A stretch of DNA of 64,000 nucleotides from Pukyongia sp. (GCA_030148705.1 JASBSY010000006.1:186001-250000), one strand, 5' to 3'. Positions 26,932 through 38,463 are shown, numbered from the stretch's first letter. The notes: generated by a model from the sequence alone, not told the origin. Numbers and translations are program-made.

Positions 26932-28824
26932 TTACTTCTTTCGCTGGGCTTTTTTCTGTTGTTCGGCCTGTTCCATCATTTCAGCCATTTTACGCTGAAA
27001 CCTGTTTTGCTTCTTAGGTTTTTTCTTGTTCTCCTGAATCTTCGCATGGATTTTATCCTCGTCCAAAATAAAGTTCTTGATCACCAGCATAATTCCAATC
27101 GTAATCAGGTTTGAAGTCAGGTAGTACAACGATAGTCCACTGGCGTAGTTGTTGAAGAAAACCAGCATAAACAGCGGCGACAGGTACATCAGGAATTTCA
27201 TGTTAGGCATTCCCGGTTGCTGCTGCGCCTGCATACTCTGCCCCATTGTCATCATCATATAAACGAAGATCGCTATGGAGGCCAGAATTGGAAACAGACT
27301 CACATGATCTCCGTAAAACGGGATATGGAAAGGTAATTCCGCAATGGTATCGTAGCTGGACAGGTCTTCCGCCCACAGAAAGCTCTTCTGACGAAGATCG
27401 AAAGCCGTAGGGAAAAATGTAAAGAGCGCATAGAACACAGGAATCTGCAATAGTGCCGGCAAACAGCCTGTTTTTAAAGGGTTTGCACCGGCTATATTCT
27501 GAAGCTTCATGGTTTCCTGCTGAATCTTCAGTTTGTTATCCCCGTATTTCTCACGAATCTCATCCAGTTCCGGCTTCAGAATCTTCATCTTCATTTGCGA
27601 CAGGTACTGTTTGTATTGTACCGGCGAAAGGACGAGTTTGATAAGGATTGTAAGTACGATTATGGCGATGCCCGCAGGAAGGAATCCACTTAGAAAACCG
27701 AAGAGCGGAATAATGATGTATTTATTGATCATTCCAAAAATACCCCAGCCCAATGGCATGGCTTCATCCAGGTTACGATCGTATTTCTTGAATATCTGGT
27801 AGTCGGTAGGGCCATAATACATGTTCATATCATAGCTCAGTGCACCGCCTTTTGGTTGAAGTAACATCTTAGCACCGTATAGTTTGGTGTAAACAGTATC
27901 GATTTCCTCGTCTTCAACCAGGTCTGTTGAACTAAGGGCGACTTCCGAAAAGGGAGTGTCTGACAGCAGCATGGAACTAAAGAAATGCTGGCGGAAATTC
28001 ATCCAGCTTACATCCTTTTCTACTTCGGCATCTTCTCCGGTAGGCGACAGTTTTGAATGCTTCTCATCCTCGTATTCGTATGTAAGCCTGGAATAGCGAT
28101 TCTCGTAAGTGATGCTCTTGGCATGACGGTATCCCTTTAAATTCCAGTCCAGATAGATGGGCTGGGTAGTGTTGAGAACTCCATCAAGGCCTTCGGAACG
28201 GAGGGTAAAGCCCAGCATATACTCCCCGGGGGTGAGTTCGTATCTATATTCGATATAAGCGTTGGGAGATGCTTTCAAGCGCATGCTTAGCACCTTATTC
28301 TCCCCGTTCTCGCTCACGGAAGGTTCAAAATAAAGGTCTTTGGAATTAAGCAACCTATTTTCGGCAGAAAACTGCAGGTTAAAAGATGCGCTGCCATCCT
28401 TTATGAGGTATACCGGTTCGCCGGTATACATGGTGTGCTGCTTTAATTTTGCTTCGGTAATATAACCGCCCTTGTTGCTAACTTTTAAGACCAAGACGTC
28501 ATTTTCGATGACAGTAATATTTTCTGTTGCAGAGTCTAGCGTTCCGGAATACGCAAAGGACCCTAACCTGTTTCTCAGGTCTATGAGCCCGAGGGAATCG
28601 TTTTGGGAAACTACCGAAAGTTCCGTAGCGCTTTCAAAAGTAGTAGTATCTTCGGGAATAGCTTTTTCTTCCGCCTGCCCGGCCTGGGTTTGCTGTTCGG
28701 TTCTCTGTTTTTCGGCTTCTATCTCTTCGGGAGTTGGGCTTTGTAAATAAAGCATATATACCAGTATACCTCCAATGAGTATAAAACCAATAAGTGAATT
28801 TATATCAAACTTCTTTTCTTCCAT
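26932..28824 (-). CDS. yidC: Membrane protein insertase YidC
   Basis: A 630-residue inner-membrane protein that inserts and folds membrane proteins alone or with SecYEG. It has an N-terminal helix (residues ~10-28) and a large periplasmic beta-sandwich domain (~90-360). The conserved membrane core follows with IGWG-type helix GWGIFGMINKYIIIPLFGFL, the cytoplasmic hairpin loop (QYLSQMKMKILKPELDEI) and three more helices. A basic C-terminal tail (KKPKKQNRFQRKM) probably contacts the ribosome. The length is standard for Bacteroidota. It follows pyrG on the same strand by 137 bp. Confidence 0.97.
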   Translation of the reverse strand: MEEKKFDINSLIGFILIGGILVYMLYLQSPTPEEIEAEKQRTEQQTQAGQAEEKAIPEDTTTFESATELSVVSQNDSLGLIDLRNRLGSFAYSGTLDSATENITVIENDVLVLKVSNKGGYITEAKLKQHTMYTGEPVYLIKDGSASFNLQFSAENRLLNSKDLYFEPSVSENGENKVLSMRLKASPNAYIEYRYELTPGEYMLGFTLRSEGLDGVLNTTQPIYLDWNLKGYRHAKSITYENRYSRLTYEYEDEKHSKLSPTGEDAEVEKDVSWMNFRQHFFSSMLLSDTPFSEVALSSTDLVEDEEIDTVYTKLYGAKMLLQPKGGALSYDMNMYYGPTDYQIFKKYDRNLDEAMPLGWGIFGMINKYIIIPLFGFLSGFLPAGIAIIVLTILIKLVLSPVQYKQYLSQMKMKILKPELDEIREKYGDNKLKIQQETMKLQNIAGANPLKTGCLPALLQIPVFYALFTFFPTAFDLRQKSFLWAEDLSSYDTIAELPFHIPFYGDHVSLFPILASIAIFVYMMMTMGQSMQAQQQPGMPNMKFLMYLSPLFMLVFFNNYASGLSLYYLTSNLITIGIMLVIKNFILDEDKIHAKIQENKKKPKKQNRFQRKMAEMMEQAEQQKKAQRKK

Positions 28825-28961
28825 TTTTATCTATTCTGAACGTCCTGGGTTAGCAGCTCAGTTGTTTAAGTTGTCGTTTTTAATTTTTTTCTGCGCCTAA
28901 GGCTGTAAAGCATCTGTCTTACCAATTATCCCGCCGTTACTGCAAAGTACGCCAAATTGTC

Positions 28962-30593
<1,632 letters not shown>

Positions 30594-30609
30594 TTACCTA
30601 TACGGGGTG

Positions 30610-30617
30610 TAAAGATA
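30610..30617 (-). promoter_or_regulatory. Near-consensus -7 box (TATCTTTA) of pyrG
   Basis: One mismatch to TAnnTTTG on the minus strand, 34 bp upstream of the pyrG start. Confidence 0.4.
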
Positions 30618-30695
30618 CAGTTTTCTAGGGGAGCTTACCAATGAAATTTTCAATATTTGAAGCAGTACGAATAGCAGCGCTCTATTGACTAAGGA

Positions 30696-30732
30696 AATCC
30701 CTTTTCGGCTCGGATTGCGAGCGACCGGGATT
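30696..30732. repeat. Nested inverted repeat between pyrG and the DUF3820 gene
   Basis: Outer arms AATCCC (30696-30701) and GGGATT (30727-30732) enclose inner arms GCTCG (30708-30712) and CGAGC (30718-30722). No long T run follows on either strand, so it is not a standard intrinsic terminator, although it lies 5 bp past the stop of the minus-strand gene. Confidence 0.5.
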
Positions 30733-30737
30733 ATGAT

Positions 30738-30971
30738 TTACTTCTTTACAATCAACGGGCGGATCAGGCCTTCCAGGCCATTGACCTTAATTTCATCCAT
30801 CTCTTTCATCAGTTGACCCAATTTCCCTTCGGGAAAACCTTTCTGCCGGAACCAGGTATAATAGGCCTCAGGTAAATCGACAAGATAGCGGTCCTTGTAC
30901 TTGCCAAAGGGCATGCGGTAGTTTGCCAGCATTATGAGATGCTGGGTTTGATCGTGAGAGTTGATGTTCAA
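30738..30971 (-). CDS. DUF3820 family small protein
   Basis: A ~77-residue protein with the family core MPFGKYKDRYLVDLPEAYYTWF, then FPEGKLGQLMKEMDEIKVNGLEGLIRPLI. DUF3820 proteins are small, widespread and of unknown function. I propose a TTG start at 30971, 7 bp after the stop of the upstream DUF922 gene, since family members usually have ~15 residues before the core. An ATG at 30932 is the alternative. It is co-directional with the DUF922 gene and probably co-transcribed. Confidence 0.75.
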   Translation of the reverse strand: MNINSHDQTQHLIMLANYRMPFGKYKDRYLVDLPEAYYTWFRQKGFPEGKLGQLMKEMDEIKVNGLEGLIRPLIVKK

Positions 30972-30978
30972 AGCGATT

Positions 30979-31515
30979 CTATTTCCATGCAGCATACGCT
31001 TGCAGTTGTTCGGCAACAAAAGCACGCCACCGGTATTCGGCCTCTTTATTCTTGGAGTGGTCACTGTCTGAATCGAAGCTGGATTGCATGCTGCGACGCT
31101 GTTGTTCTATCTCACCATACAAATTGTCTACCAACAGTTTCACGTTTTCGTTTACCGGGATTTCAGTTAGCAGCTTTCGCAATTTCCGGGCGTGTAGTTC
31201 GGAAATATCGAAATGGTTCTGTTCGTGGGCCAGTATGTATGCTGAAGCAACTTCGGGACGATACCAGGAATCTTTAGGGTAAAAATTACTCAACACCGTA
31301 TAATTGAGTTCCACAGACTCCCCTTGACGTTTAATAGCATAGGAGAAAGAAATGCCGCTGTTAGTACTGGCCACAAAATCGTCATTCCCACCGGGAGTAC
31401 CCTGAAAATCGGCCCAGGTTAGTTTACGGTTTTCCTGCCAGGACATCTTCTCAGGGTCGTTATTCACCGACCCACTGATGAGCAGTGACATCACCAATAT
31501 TATCACTAATTTCAT
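30979..31515 (-). CDS. DUF922-type secreted zincin-like protein
   Basis: A 178-residue protein with a signal peptide (hydrophobic residues ~3-16). The domain shows the DUF922 layout: RKLTWADFQGTP at the N terminus and the zinc-protease motif HEQNH in YILAHEQNHFDISELHARKL near residue 97. It is probably a periplasmic or lipoprotein-anchored metallopeptidase of unknown substrate. It has no cysteine lipobox. The DUF3820 gene follows by 7 bp. Confidence 0.8.
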   Translation of the reverse strand: MKLVIILVMSLLISGSVNNDPEKMSWQENRKLTWADFQGTPGGNDDFVASTNSGISFSYAIKRQGESVELNYTVLSNFYPKDSWYRPEVASAYILAHEQNHFDISELHARKLRKLLTEIPVNENVKLLVDNLYGEIEQQRRSMQSSFDSDSDHSKNKEAEYRWRAFVAEQLQAYAAWK

Positions 31516-31558
31516 AAAATTAGTAACGAAAGAAACAGAAAATTATTGAGTGCCATCT

Positions 31559-31969
31559 TTAGAAGGAATCCCAGTTAAATTGCACGTGGCGTTCGATATC
31601 GGGATGAAGACTGTTGTGAACAGGGCATGTCATTGCTGTATTTTCGAGTATCTTCTTGTGCTTTTCTGAAATGTTAGCAGGAAGCGACAGCACCACTTCA
31701 ATCTTTGCGATCCTTCGCGGGTTGGACGCCATAGTTTTGGTAACATCTGCGGTAGAATTCGTGAGATCCACTTCTAAATCCCGGGCTTTGATTCCCATTA
31801 CGGTAAGCATACAATTGGCCAGTCCGGTTGCCACTGTATCGGTAGGTGAGAATGCTTCGCCTCTGCCATTGTTATCGAGGGGAGCGTCTGTAACATAGGC
31901 GTTACCTGAACCCAGATGAATGTTCTCAGTGCGTAATTCCCCCAAATACCTCACTTTGGCCGTACTCAT
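31559..31969 (-). CDS. OsmC family protein
   Basis: A 136-residue OsmC/Ohr-fold protein of the type that reduces organic hydroperoxides with a redox cysteine pair. One Cys is in VATGLANCMLTVMG and one in ENTAMTCPVHNSLHPD, at the canonical positions. Its ATG overlaps the stop of the upstream LysM-PBP1 gene by 4 bp (31966-31969), so translation is coupled. Its electron donor in a bacillithiol-type organism is open. Confidence 0.9.
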   Translation of the reverse strand: MSTAKVRYLGELRTENIHLGSGNAYVTDAPLDNNGRGEAFSPTDTVATGLANCMLTVMGIKARDLEVDLTNSTADVTKTMASNPRRIAKIEVVLSLPANISEKHKKILENTAMTCPVHNSLHPDIERHVQFNWDSF

Positions 31970-33870
31970 TCAACTACTTCGAATTCCAGGTCCTTATTGT
32001 ACCTGATTATATAAAAAGCATTGTTCTGATATCCCGAGAACAGTTTTTTGCTATAGCGAAACTTATTTTCAACGTATTCGGTTTCTATAGAACTGTCGTG
32101 CGCTTCGTAGATGTCATCGGCAGTAGCTAAGCGGAGAAGCACATCGTAAGTAACATCGAATCCCCGTACTGCAAAACGATTTGGAAGTACCCCATACTTA
32201 TTTTTGTAGCTTACAAGGAAGGCATTCTTATCGTCGTGGTTAAAACGTTTGTTTACCGAGGGAAAAGTGAAACCAAGATTTGCAAGTCTAACATTCGATA
32301 CATCATGATAATCGAAAGCGTCGTTCTTATCCAGGGTGAACAATCGGATTTTGAATTTTTCCGGCATTCCGTTCAGAAGGCCCACCACATTACTCACAAT
32401 TACCGGGTCGTCAGATTCAAGTACAAACCAATTTTCCGAGAACTCGCTTATAATATCCGCAATATCCTTTACATGTAGAAAGCTCTTATCCCTTAAAGCA
32501 ACGCTTTTTGCACCCGGTATGGCTTCCATAAGTGCCGATTTCTGAGCAGCTTTTTTGGCATCGCAAATAAGAACGATATTTTTATTGACCGAATGCTCGG
32601 CCAGGTAGTCGATCATAGCTTCCTCTAACATTTTATCGGTAGGAATGGTTTGAAATACATTGGAAGATATCTTTATATCCCGGTTGCTAAGGGGACTAAA
32701 AATAGGAATTCCGTCCTTTTTCAACTCATTTGCTGCTCTTTCAACATTCTTCTGAAGCAGGGGTCCAATGACCGCATCGACGTTTTCAAAATTATTGCGG
32801 GCAATAATATCCCGCACGGTATTTTCATTACCCTGTGTGTCATAAATATTGAGTTCGATGGAAATACCTCTTTCTTTCGCAAATTCGGCTGCCATCAAGG
32901 CACCGCTGTAAAAATCGAGGGCGACTCTTAAAGCCCCGTTATTTCTAATCAAATCCTTATTGTTCTCCAAAGTATCAGCATCAGCCCTGTTTAGCTGAAA
33001 TGGCAGCATAACTGCAATTCGCTTTTTAGATCGGTTAACAATATTATTCTCGAGATTGGTGACCCTGATTTCATCTGTAAGACCAATTTCATCAACTTTG
33101 GGAAGTTTCAGGATCATACCTTCCTTAAGCCCGTCTTTAGCATAGGGATTAAGAGCGACAATTTCCTCCTGGGTTAGTCCGAATTTTACCTTTAACCTGA
33201 AAAATCCTTCTTTAGGCTGAACTTCATATAATTGAAATTTATCATTCTCAATTACTGCCGTATCTGTAACGGTATCTTCCGGCACGTTGAGGACGGAACC
33301 AATACGAAGGGTCTCATCTAATTGAGGGTTCAGGCTTTCGAGTTCGGCTACAGTGATTCCGTATTTCCTGGCAATACCGAATTTAGTTTCTTTTGGTTGC
33401 ACCGTGTGTTGTCCCATTTCAGAATTGGACGGTTCGTCAATTTTACCTGAACTATTATTGGATGTAGCGGTATTAGTAGTATAAACCGGAATCTGAATTC
33501 GCTCTCCTTTCTTTAGTTGCCTGGAATACAAGTCCTTATTGTACTTCTTTATTTCTTCAACCTGAACGTTGTACAATTGCGAAATACTAAAAAGCGTTTC
33601 CTTCCGACGCACTTTGTGACTCTTAAAAGTGACATTGTCCTGCCGGACCACGGCATCTGCAGGTAAAATAAGTACATGATTTGTCCCTATGCCGTTGCGG
33701 GCATCGGGATTTAGCGAATATATTGTCTGTTCGGGGACGCCGTATTTCTTGGATATGCTATAGACAGTTTCACCCTTTTCCACCGTGTGGGTCCTGTACT
33801 CCTGAAGTGCTGCCGTTCCACCGCACTGGGCAAAAACGATCAAAAGAGAAAAATATATTAAATACCGCAT
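31966..33870 (-). CDS. LysM x4 - PBP1 (periplasmic-binding-protein-like) fusion
   Basis: A 634-residue exported protein with a signal or lipoprotein-like N-terminus (FSLLIVFAQCGG, Cys near residue 17). Four LysM peptidoglycan-binding repeats occupy residues ~28-265: HTVEKGETVYSISKKYG, HKVRRKETLFSISQLYN, HTVQPKETKFGIARKYG and YEVQPKEGFFRLKVKFG. A C-terminal type 1 periplasmic binding protein domain (KKRIAVMLPFQLNRAD onward) follows, the same fold that senses amino acids in ABC receptors. LysM anchoring of a PBP1 domain suggests a cell-wall-bound sensor or, by analogy with LpoA, an activator of peptidoglycan synthesis; that analogy is inference. It sits 8 bp after guaA and overlaps osmC. The ATG at 33870 is preferred over an upstream frame start at 33888. 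Confidence 0.85.
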   Translation of the reverse strand: MRYLIYFSLLIVFAQCGGTAALQEYRTHTVEKGETVYSISKKYGVPEQTIYSLNPDARNGIGTNHVLILPADAVVRQDNVTFKSHKVRRKETLFSISQLYNVQVEEIKKYNKDLYSRQLKKGERIQIPVYTTNTATSNNSSGKIDEPSNSEMGQHTVQPKETKFGIARKYGITVAELESLNPQLDETLRIGSVLNVPEDTVTDTAVIENDKFQLYEVQPKEGFFRLKVKFGLTQEEIVALNPYAKDGLKEGMILKLPKVDEIGLTDEIRVTNLENNIVNRSKKRIAVMLPFQLNRADADTLENNKDLIRNNGALRVALDFYSGALMAAEFAKERGISIELNIYDTQGNENTVRDIIARNNFENVDAVIGPLLQKNVERAANELKKDGIPIFSPLSNRDIKISSNVFQTIPTDKMLEEAMIDYLAEHSVNKNIVLICDAKKAAQKSALMEAIPGAKSVALRDKSFLHVKDIADIISEFSENWFVLESDDPVIVSNVVGLLNGMPEKFKIRLFTLDKNDAFDYHDVSNVRLANLGFTFPSVNKRFNHDDKNAFLVSYKNKYGVLPNRFAVRGFDVTYDVLLRLATADDIYEAHDSSIETEYVENKFRYSKKLFSGYQNNAFYIIRYNKDLEFEVVE

Positions 33871-33878
33871 AGTAACTG

Positions 33879-35408
33879 TTATTCCCACTCGATGGTGGCA
33901 GGTGGTTTGGAACTTATATCGTACACTACTCTATTAACGCCTTTCACCCGATTTATTATATGATTGCTCACTTCCTGTAAAAACTCGTAAGGCAGATTTA
34001 CCCAATCGGCCGTCATACCATCCGTACTTTCTACTGCTCTCAAAGCAACAACCTGTTCATAGGTTCGTTCATCTCCCATCACTCCCACACTTTGTATTGG
34101 CAATAAAATGGCTCCTGCCTGCCATACTTGGTCGTAGAGCTTCCATTTTCGTAAGCCACTGATGAAGATATGGTCTACTTCCTGTAAGATACGAACTTTT
34201 TCTGCAGTTATATCACCCAAAATCCTAATCGCAAGTCCCGGCCCGGGAAACGGATGCCTGCCTAATAACTTCTCGTCTATTCCTAATTCGGCGCCCACTC
34301 TTCTTACCTCATCCTTGAATAGCATTCGCAGGGGTTCCACGACTTTCAGTTTCATAAAATCGGGTAGTCCACCCACATTGTGATGCGATTTAATGGTTAC
34401 CGAAGGACCATTTACCGACACGCTTTCTATCACGTCCGGGTAGATCGTTCCCTGGGCAAGCCAGTCTACCTCTTCAACCAAATGAGCCTCTGCGTCGAAC
34501 ACTTCTATAAACGCATTTCCAATGGCCTTTCGTTTGGCTTCAGGATCACTTTCTCCTTTTAGTGCATCCAGAAATCGTGCCGAAGCATCAACACCTTTCA
34601 CATTTAAGCCCATATGTTCGTATTGATCGAGCACGTCTTCAAATTCATTCTTACGCAGCAATCCGTTATTTACGAAGATGCAGTACAGATTCTTGCCTAT
34701 AGCCTGGTGAAGCAGCACTGCTGCCACCGTTGAGTCCACACCGCCGCTTAGACCAAGTACCACCTTATCACTTCCCAGCTGTTCCCGGAGCACATCGATG
34801 GTTGAGTTTACGAAGGCAGCCGGAGTCCAATCCTGTTTCACTTCGGCTATGTGTACGAGGAAGTTTTCCAATAGTAACTTTCCGTCTGTGGTATGGTACA
34901 CTTCCGGGTGAAACTGTATGCCATAGGTTTCTTCCCCGTCTATAACGTATGCGGCGTTTGCCACATCTTCGGTGGAAGCCAGGCGAATTCCCCGGTTTGG
35001 AAGCTTAGCGATGGTGTCGCCATGGCTCATCCATACCTGGGTATCTTCTTTTATTCCCGCAAACAGGCTATCGGAATCGATTATGGTTGAAAGTTTTGCC
35101 CTGCCGTATTCGCGGGATTCGGAAGGAGTTACTTCTCCTCCGTTGAAATGTGCGAGATACTGCGCGCCGTAACAAACCCCCAGCAGGGGTTTGTGGCCCT
35201 TTATTTTAGAAAGGTCGGGATGCGGAGCATCCTCGGCGCGCACCGAAAACGGGCTGCCGGAAAGTATTACGGCTTTGAAGGGATCTAAATTTTCAGGAAC
35301 CTGATGATACGGATGAATTTCGCAATAGATGTTTAATTCTCGAACGCGTCTCGCTATTAGTTGAGTGTATTGCGAACCGAAATCTAAGATTAGGACGTTG
35401 TTTTGCAT
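33879..35408 (-). CDS. guaA: GMP synthase (glutamine-hydrolysing)
   Basis: A 509-residue enzyme converting XMP to GMP. The N-terminal glutamine amidotransferase domain has Cys79 in [12 protein letters not shown] and the catalytic His-Glu in FHPEVYHT. The PP-loop ATP pyrophosphatase domain follows ([15 protein letters not shown]). The C-terminal dimerisation domain ends in [11 protein letters not shown]. It has a -7 box only 3 bp before the ATG at 35408; the TTG at 35414 would overlap that box and is rejected as a start. It leads the guaA/LysM-PBP1/osmC unit. Confidence 0.97.
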   Translation of the reverse strand: MQNNVLILDFGSQYTQLIARRVRELNIYCEIHPYHQVPENLDPFKAVILSGSPFSVRAEDAPHPDLSKIKGHKPLLGVCYGAQYLAHFNGGEVTPSESREYGRAKLSTIIDSDSLFAGIKEDTQVWMSHGDTIAKLPNRGIRLASTEDVANAAYVIDGEETYGIQFHPEVYHTTDGKLLLENFLVHIAEVKQDWTPAAFVNSTIDVLREQLGSDKVVLGLSGGVDSTVAAVLLHQAIGKNLYCIFVNNGLLRKNEFEDVLDQYEHMGLNVKGVDASARFLDALKGESDPEAKRKAIGNAFIEVFDAEAHLVEEVDWLAQGTIYPDVIESVSVNGPSVTIKSHHNVGGLPDFMKLKVVEPLRMLFKDEVRRVGAELGIDEKLLGRHPFPGPGLAIRILGDITAEKVRILQEVDHIFISGLRKWKLYDQVWQAGAILLPIQSVGVMGDERTYEQVVALRAVESTDGMTADWVNLPYEFLQEVSNHIINRVKGVNRVVYDISSKPPATIEWE

Positions 35409-35411
35409 AGG

Positions 35412-35419
35412 CAAAAGTA
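35412..35419 (-). promoter_or_regulatory. -7 box (TACTTTTG) immediately before guaA
   Basis: Consensus TAnnTTTG on the minus strand, ending 3 bp upstream of the guaA ATG, implying transcription from about the start codon. Confidence 0.5.
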
Positions 35420-35589
35420 GCTAAAAAATCAGTTTTCAACAGACAGCTTTCTAAAAAAATACCCACATTGTTTAAACATGAACTAGAGCAGTCATGTAAA
35501 TTGAGAATTAATTAACGTTTGCAGTTAAATGTATGCTAAATCCAAGGCCTCCCGAAAGAATACGCAGGAGATAATAGTAAATTTAATTT

Positions 35590-37413
35590 ATGATCGACAA
35601 AGAGTTTATAGACAGTATTTGCAGGAATTTCGAGGACGATTTACCTGTGAATGAGCAATTGCCCGAAGACGGCTTTTTGCATATCGATAAACTCCTTCCT
35701 TTTATATGCGTGTATCGTTTTAAGCAAGACGATGCACTGTTTTCCGGACTGCTGAGAACGCAGGCCTCCTATTTGATCGCAAAGGACTCTTTGAATATCT
35801 CAAATTTACTGGATTGTCTGGCTTCCACCATTTCGAAGAAACTCAATTCGTTCCTGATCATTGAAATGTGGCCGGTGCGAAAAGACCACGAGGCCGAGTT
35901 CGAAATCTTCTGCCCTAAAGATCGTGCGCCGGCAACCTTAGGTGCTCTTACCGAAGGTATTGAAGAGCTGCGTGTACTCTACCCCGAAATATCGGTGGAA
36001 GTGAATGACACGGTTAACCGTCATCCCCCCCATCTCGAGCCTCTGTTGGAAAAGAATAAATACAAGGAATCCGGAACTCTGGTAATCGGGCTAGCGGTTC
36101 CGACAATATATGAGCGCCCGGAAGAGAACGAGATCTTTTCCCTTTTTTATCGAAAGTTTGTTTCACAGCTTTCCGTAATCCTCAAACGAACCGTGTATGA
36201 ATTCATTAGGGTACAAACGGCCAATCCATACGATCACTACCTAATGCTCGGAAAAACACACATCGACAGGATCACGTTAAAAGCCGATAAATCGCTGGCC
36301 GAGATAAGTAAAAAGATGTCGTTCCTGCTCCGTACTACCCCGGTAAACAGTACCCAGCAATTCGCCAAATTCAAAGAAAATAAGTATAGCAAAAATCCAT
36401 CCTTCAGTTATCGCTTAATTGCTTTGGATCCCGAATTGGAGAAACGAGCCCTGTACGACATTCCCATCGATAAAGTAGACGACCCCGCTATTGCGTACAT
36501 ACTTCGTGATAAACGCCTGGAAATAGAGAAACAACTCACCATGCTCGAAGAACGGGAAACCGAAAATTTCAGATATATAGGGGAAAGCCTTTACGGACCA
36601 ATCAAAAAAAATGTTCTCGAGGCAGCTCATAATATTCTGGATCAGTTTCCAACAGGCACCGAGATCAGTCAAAGCGAACGATTTGATTGCCATCAATTTG
36701 CGAGTCGGGCCGAAGAGGAATTAGCCTATTACCAGCCAAAATTCCCAAAAATGAAACTTAAATACGAAATCCGAAACGATGTGGCGGGAATAATGGTTTC
36801 GGAAACAAACCTCCTGATAAGCGATCAGCTCTCTATGGATGAAGGAAGGTGTGACGCGCTTATACAACACGAGATTGGAACTCATATCCTCACCTATTGC
36901 AACGGCAGCAGACAGCCAATTCAACAAATGCATGCGGGATTTGCCGGATACGACGAACTCCAGGAAGGTCTGGCTGTACTTGCGGAATACCTGGTTGGCG
37001 GACTTACGGTAAATCGGATGCGGCTACTGGCAGGACGAGTTATTGCGGCCAATTCAATGGTATCGGATGTAAGCTTCCTGGATACTTTCAATTTACTTTA
37101 TAAGCATTATAATTTTCCCGATAAAACAGCCTATTATATCAGCATGCGGGTTTACCGAGGGGGCGGACTTACCAAGGATGCCGTCTATCTTTCAGGCTTA
37201 ATGAAATTGCTGGACTATTTGCAGAAAGGAGGCCAACTTTCAACCTTATATACCGGTAAATTCAATTTTAAACACATCGATCTAATTGAAGAACTTTTGC
37301 ACAGGCAAATTTTAAAACAACCGGAGTTGCCCCGGTTCCTGGATCGAGAATCCGTTCAGTCGCGACTCGAAAAATTGAAAAATGGCATCGATTTAACCGA
37401 CTTACTAAACTAG
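35590..37413 (+). CDS. DUF1704 / QEGLA-motif putative zinc carboxypeptidase (MATCAP-like)
   Basis: A 607-residue soluble protein of the DUF1704 family, annotated in databases as flavohemoglobin expression-modulating QEGLA motif protein. The zinc motif is HEIGTH, an HExxxH pattern (His427, Glu428, His432). The Glu of QEGLA (residue 459) is a plausible third ligand. The same layout is known in the eukaryotic microtubule-associated tyrosine carboxypeptidase MATCAP. The N-terminal ~330 residues are a separate region with RPE and YFYFI-like parts but no motif I recognise. The start is the ATG at 35590. The ATP-grasp gene follows by 6 bp, an operon. The substrate is unknown. A peptidase activity is inference from the motif. 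Confidence 0.85.
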   Translation: MIDKEFIDSICRNFEDDLPVNEQLPEDGFLHIDKLLPFICVYRFKQDDALFSGLLRTQASYLIAKDSLNISNLLDCLASTISKKLNSFLIIEMWPVRKDHEAEFEIFCPKDRAPATLGALTEGIEELRVLYPEISVEVNDTVNRHPPHLEPLLEKNKYKESGTLVIGLAVPTIYERPEENEIFSLFYRKFVSQLSVILKRTVYEFIRVQTANPYDHYLMLGKTHIDRITLKADKSLAEISKKMSFLLRTTPVNSTQQFAKFKENKYSKNPSFSYRLIALDPELEKRALYDIPIDKVDDPAIAYILRDKRLEIEKQLTMLEERETENFRYIGESLYGPIKKNVLEAAHNILDQFPTGTEISQSERFDCHQFASRAEEELAYYQPKFPKMKLKYEIRNDVAGIMVSETNLLISDQLSMDEGRCDALIQHEIGTHILTYCNGSRQPIQQMHAGFAGYDELQEGLAVLAEYLVGGLTVNRMRLLAGRVIAANSMVSDVSFLDTFNLLYKHYNFPDKTAYYISMRVYRGGGLTKDAVYLSGLMKLLDYLQKGGQLSTLYTGKFNFKHIDLIEELLHRQILKQPELPRFLDRESVQSRLEKLKNGIDLTDLLN

Positions 37414-37419
37414 CAAAAC

Positions 37420-38463
37420 ATGAAAATCGCATTTATCATTAATGACCACAAAACCGAGAAGCCAAACTTTACCACACCGGCTTTGGGATATGCCGCTTAT
37501 AAACGTGAGCACGAGGTTTATTTTATTGGGGTGGGTGAACTGGCTTATGCCAGCGACGGGCATTTATCGGCACGCTGCAAGACGGTGAACGGGCAAGCCT
37601 TCAAAACACAGGAAACATACTTCAGAGCAATCCAAAAACAGAAACTTACGCAGATTTCATCAAGTGAGTTGGATGTGTTATTTCTGAGAAATGACCCATC
37701 GGAAGAAATAAATAAAAGAGAGTGGGCCCAGAACGCAGCATTCATCTTCGGCGAAATAGCAACCCAGGATCGGGTTATCGTACTCAACCACCCAAGCAGT
37801 CTGGCAGGAGCCGTGAATAAAATGTACTTTCAGCATTTTCCGGAAATCCTGAGACCGAAAACCATCATTTCCCGTGACCACAAGGAAATCAAGGAATTCT
37901 TTAAAGAGCAAAAACAACGGATGATATTGAAGCCACTGCAGGGCTCAGGTGGTACCAATGTCTTTATGATGGATAAAAAGAACGAACACAATCTTTCACA
38001 AACAATCGATGCGATCTGCCGCGATGGCTTTGTGATCGCTCAGGAATATTTGAAGGAAGCCAAAAATGGCGATACTCGGTTATTCCTTATGAATGGCGAA
38101 CCCCTGAAATCTGCAGACGGCAAGTATGCTATCATGAAACGGGTAAACGCCAGCGGTGATATTCGGAGCAATATTCACGCAGGAGGACGGCCCGAAAGCG
38201 CCAAAATGACCGATAAGATCATGGAACTGGCTGAAATTGTCCGGCCGAAACTGGTGCAGGACGGGATGTTCCTTGTGGGAATCGATATAGTGGGAGATAA
38301 GCTAATGGAAATAAACGTCTTTAGCCCCGGCGGACTGAACGTTATGGGAGAAATGTATGAAACCGATTTTGCCACCGAAGTTATTAAATCGATTGAAAAG
38401 AAAGTGCACTACAACAAAATCTATAAGGATTACCTTTTCAATAGTAGGTTGGCGACTCTTTAA
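37420..38463 (+). CDS. Glutathione-synthetase-like ATP-grasp ligase
   Basis: A 347-residue ATP-grasp enzyme. The order and motifs match prokaryotic glutathione synthetase: MILKPLQGSGGTNVFMM (ATP-binding lysine and glycine loop), AKNGDTRLFLMNGEPL, IHAGGRPES, and FLVGIDIVGDKLMEINVFSPGGLN (metal ligands). The bacterium has bacillithiol bshC directly downstream, and I see no gshA, so true glutathione synthesis is doubtful. The position 6 bp after the DUF1704 peptidase suggests a dedicated peptide or amino-acid ligase. The stop overlaps bshC's stop by 3 bp (convergent). Confidence 0.88.
   Translation: MKIAFIINDHKTEKPNFTTPALGYAAYKREHEVYFIGVGELAYASDGHLSARCKTVNGQAFKTQETYFRAIQKQKLTQISSSELDVLFLRNDPSEEINKREWAQNAAFIFGEIATQDRVIVLNHPSSLAGAVNKMYFQHFPEILRPKTIISRDHKEIKEFFKEQKQRMILKPLQGSGGTNVFMMDKKNEHNLSQTIDAICRDGFVIAQEYLKEAKNGDTRLFLMNGEPLKSADGKYAIMKRVNASGDIRSNIHAGGRPESAKMTDKIMELAEIVRPKLVQDGMFLVGIDIVGDKLMEINVFSPGGLNVMGEMYETDFATEVIKSIEKKVHYNKIYKDYLFNSRLATL

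Noticed and set aside
37420-38463. ATP-grasp gene as a genuine glutathione synthetase (gshB)
   Set aside because: The motifs fit, but bshC is adjacent, no gshA is visible here, and the gene is coupled to a DUF1704 peptidase; I kept it as glutathione-synthetase-like only.
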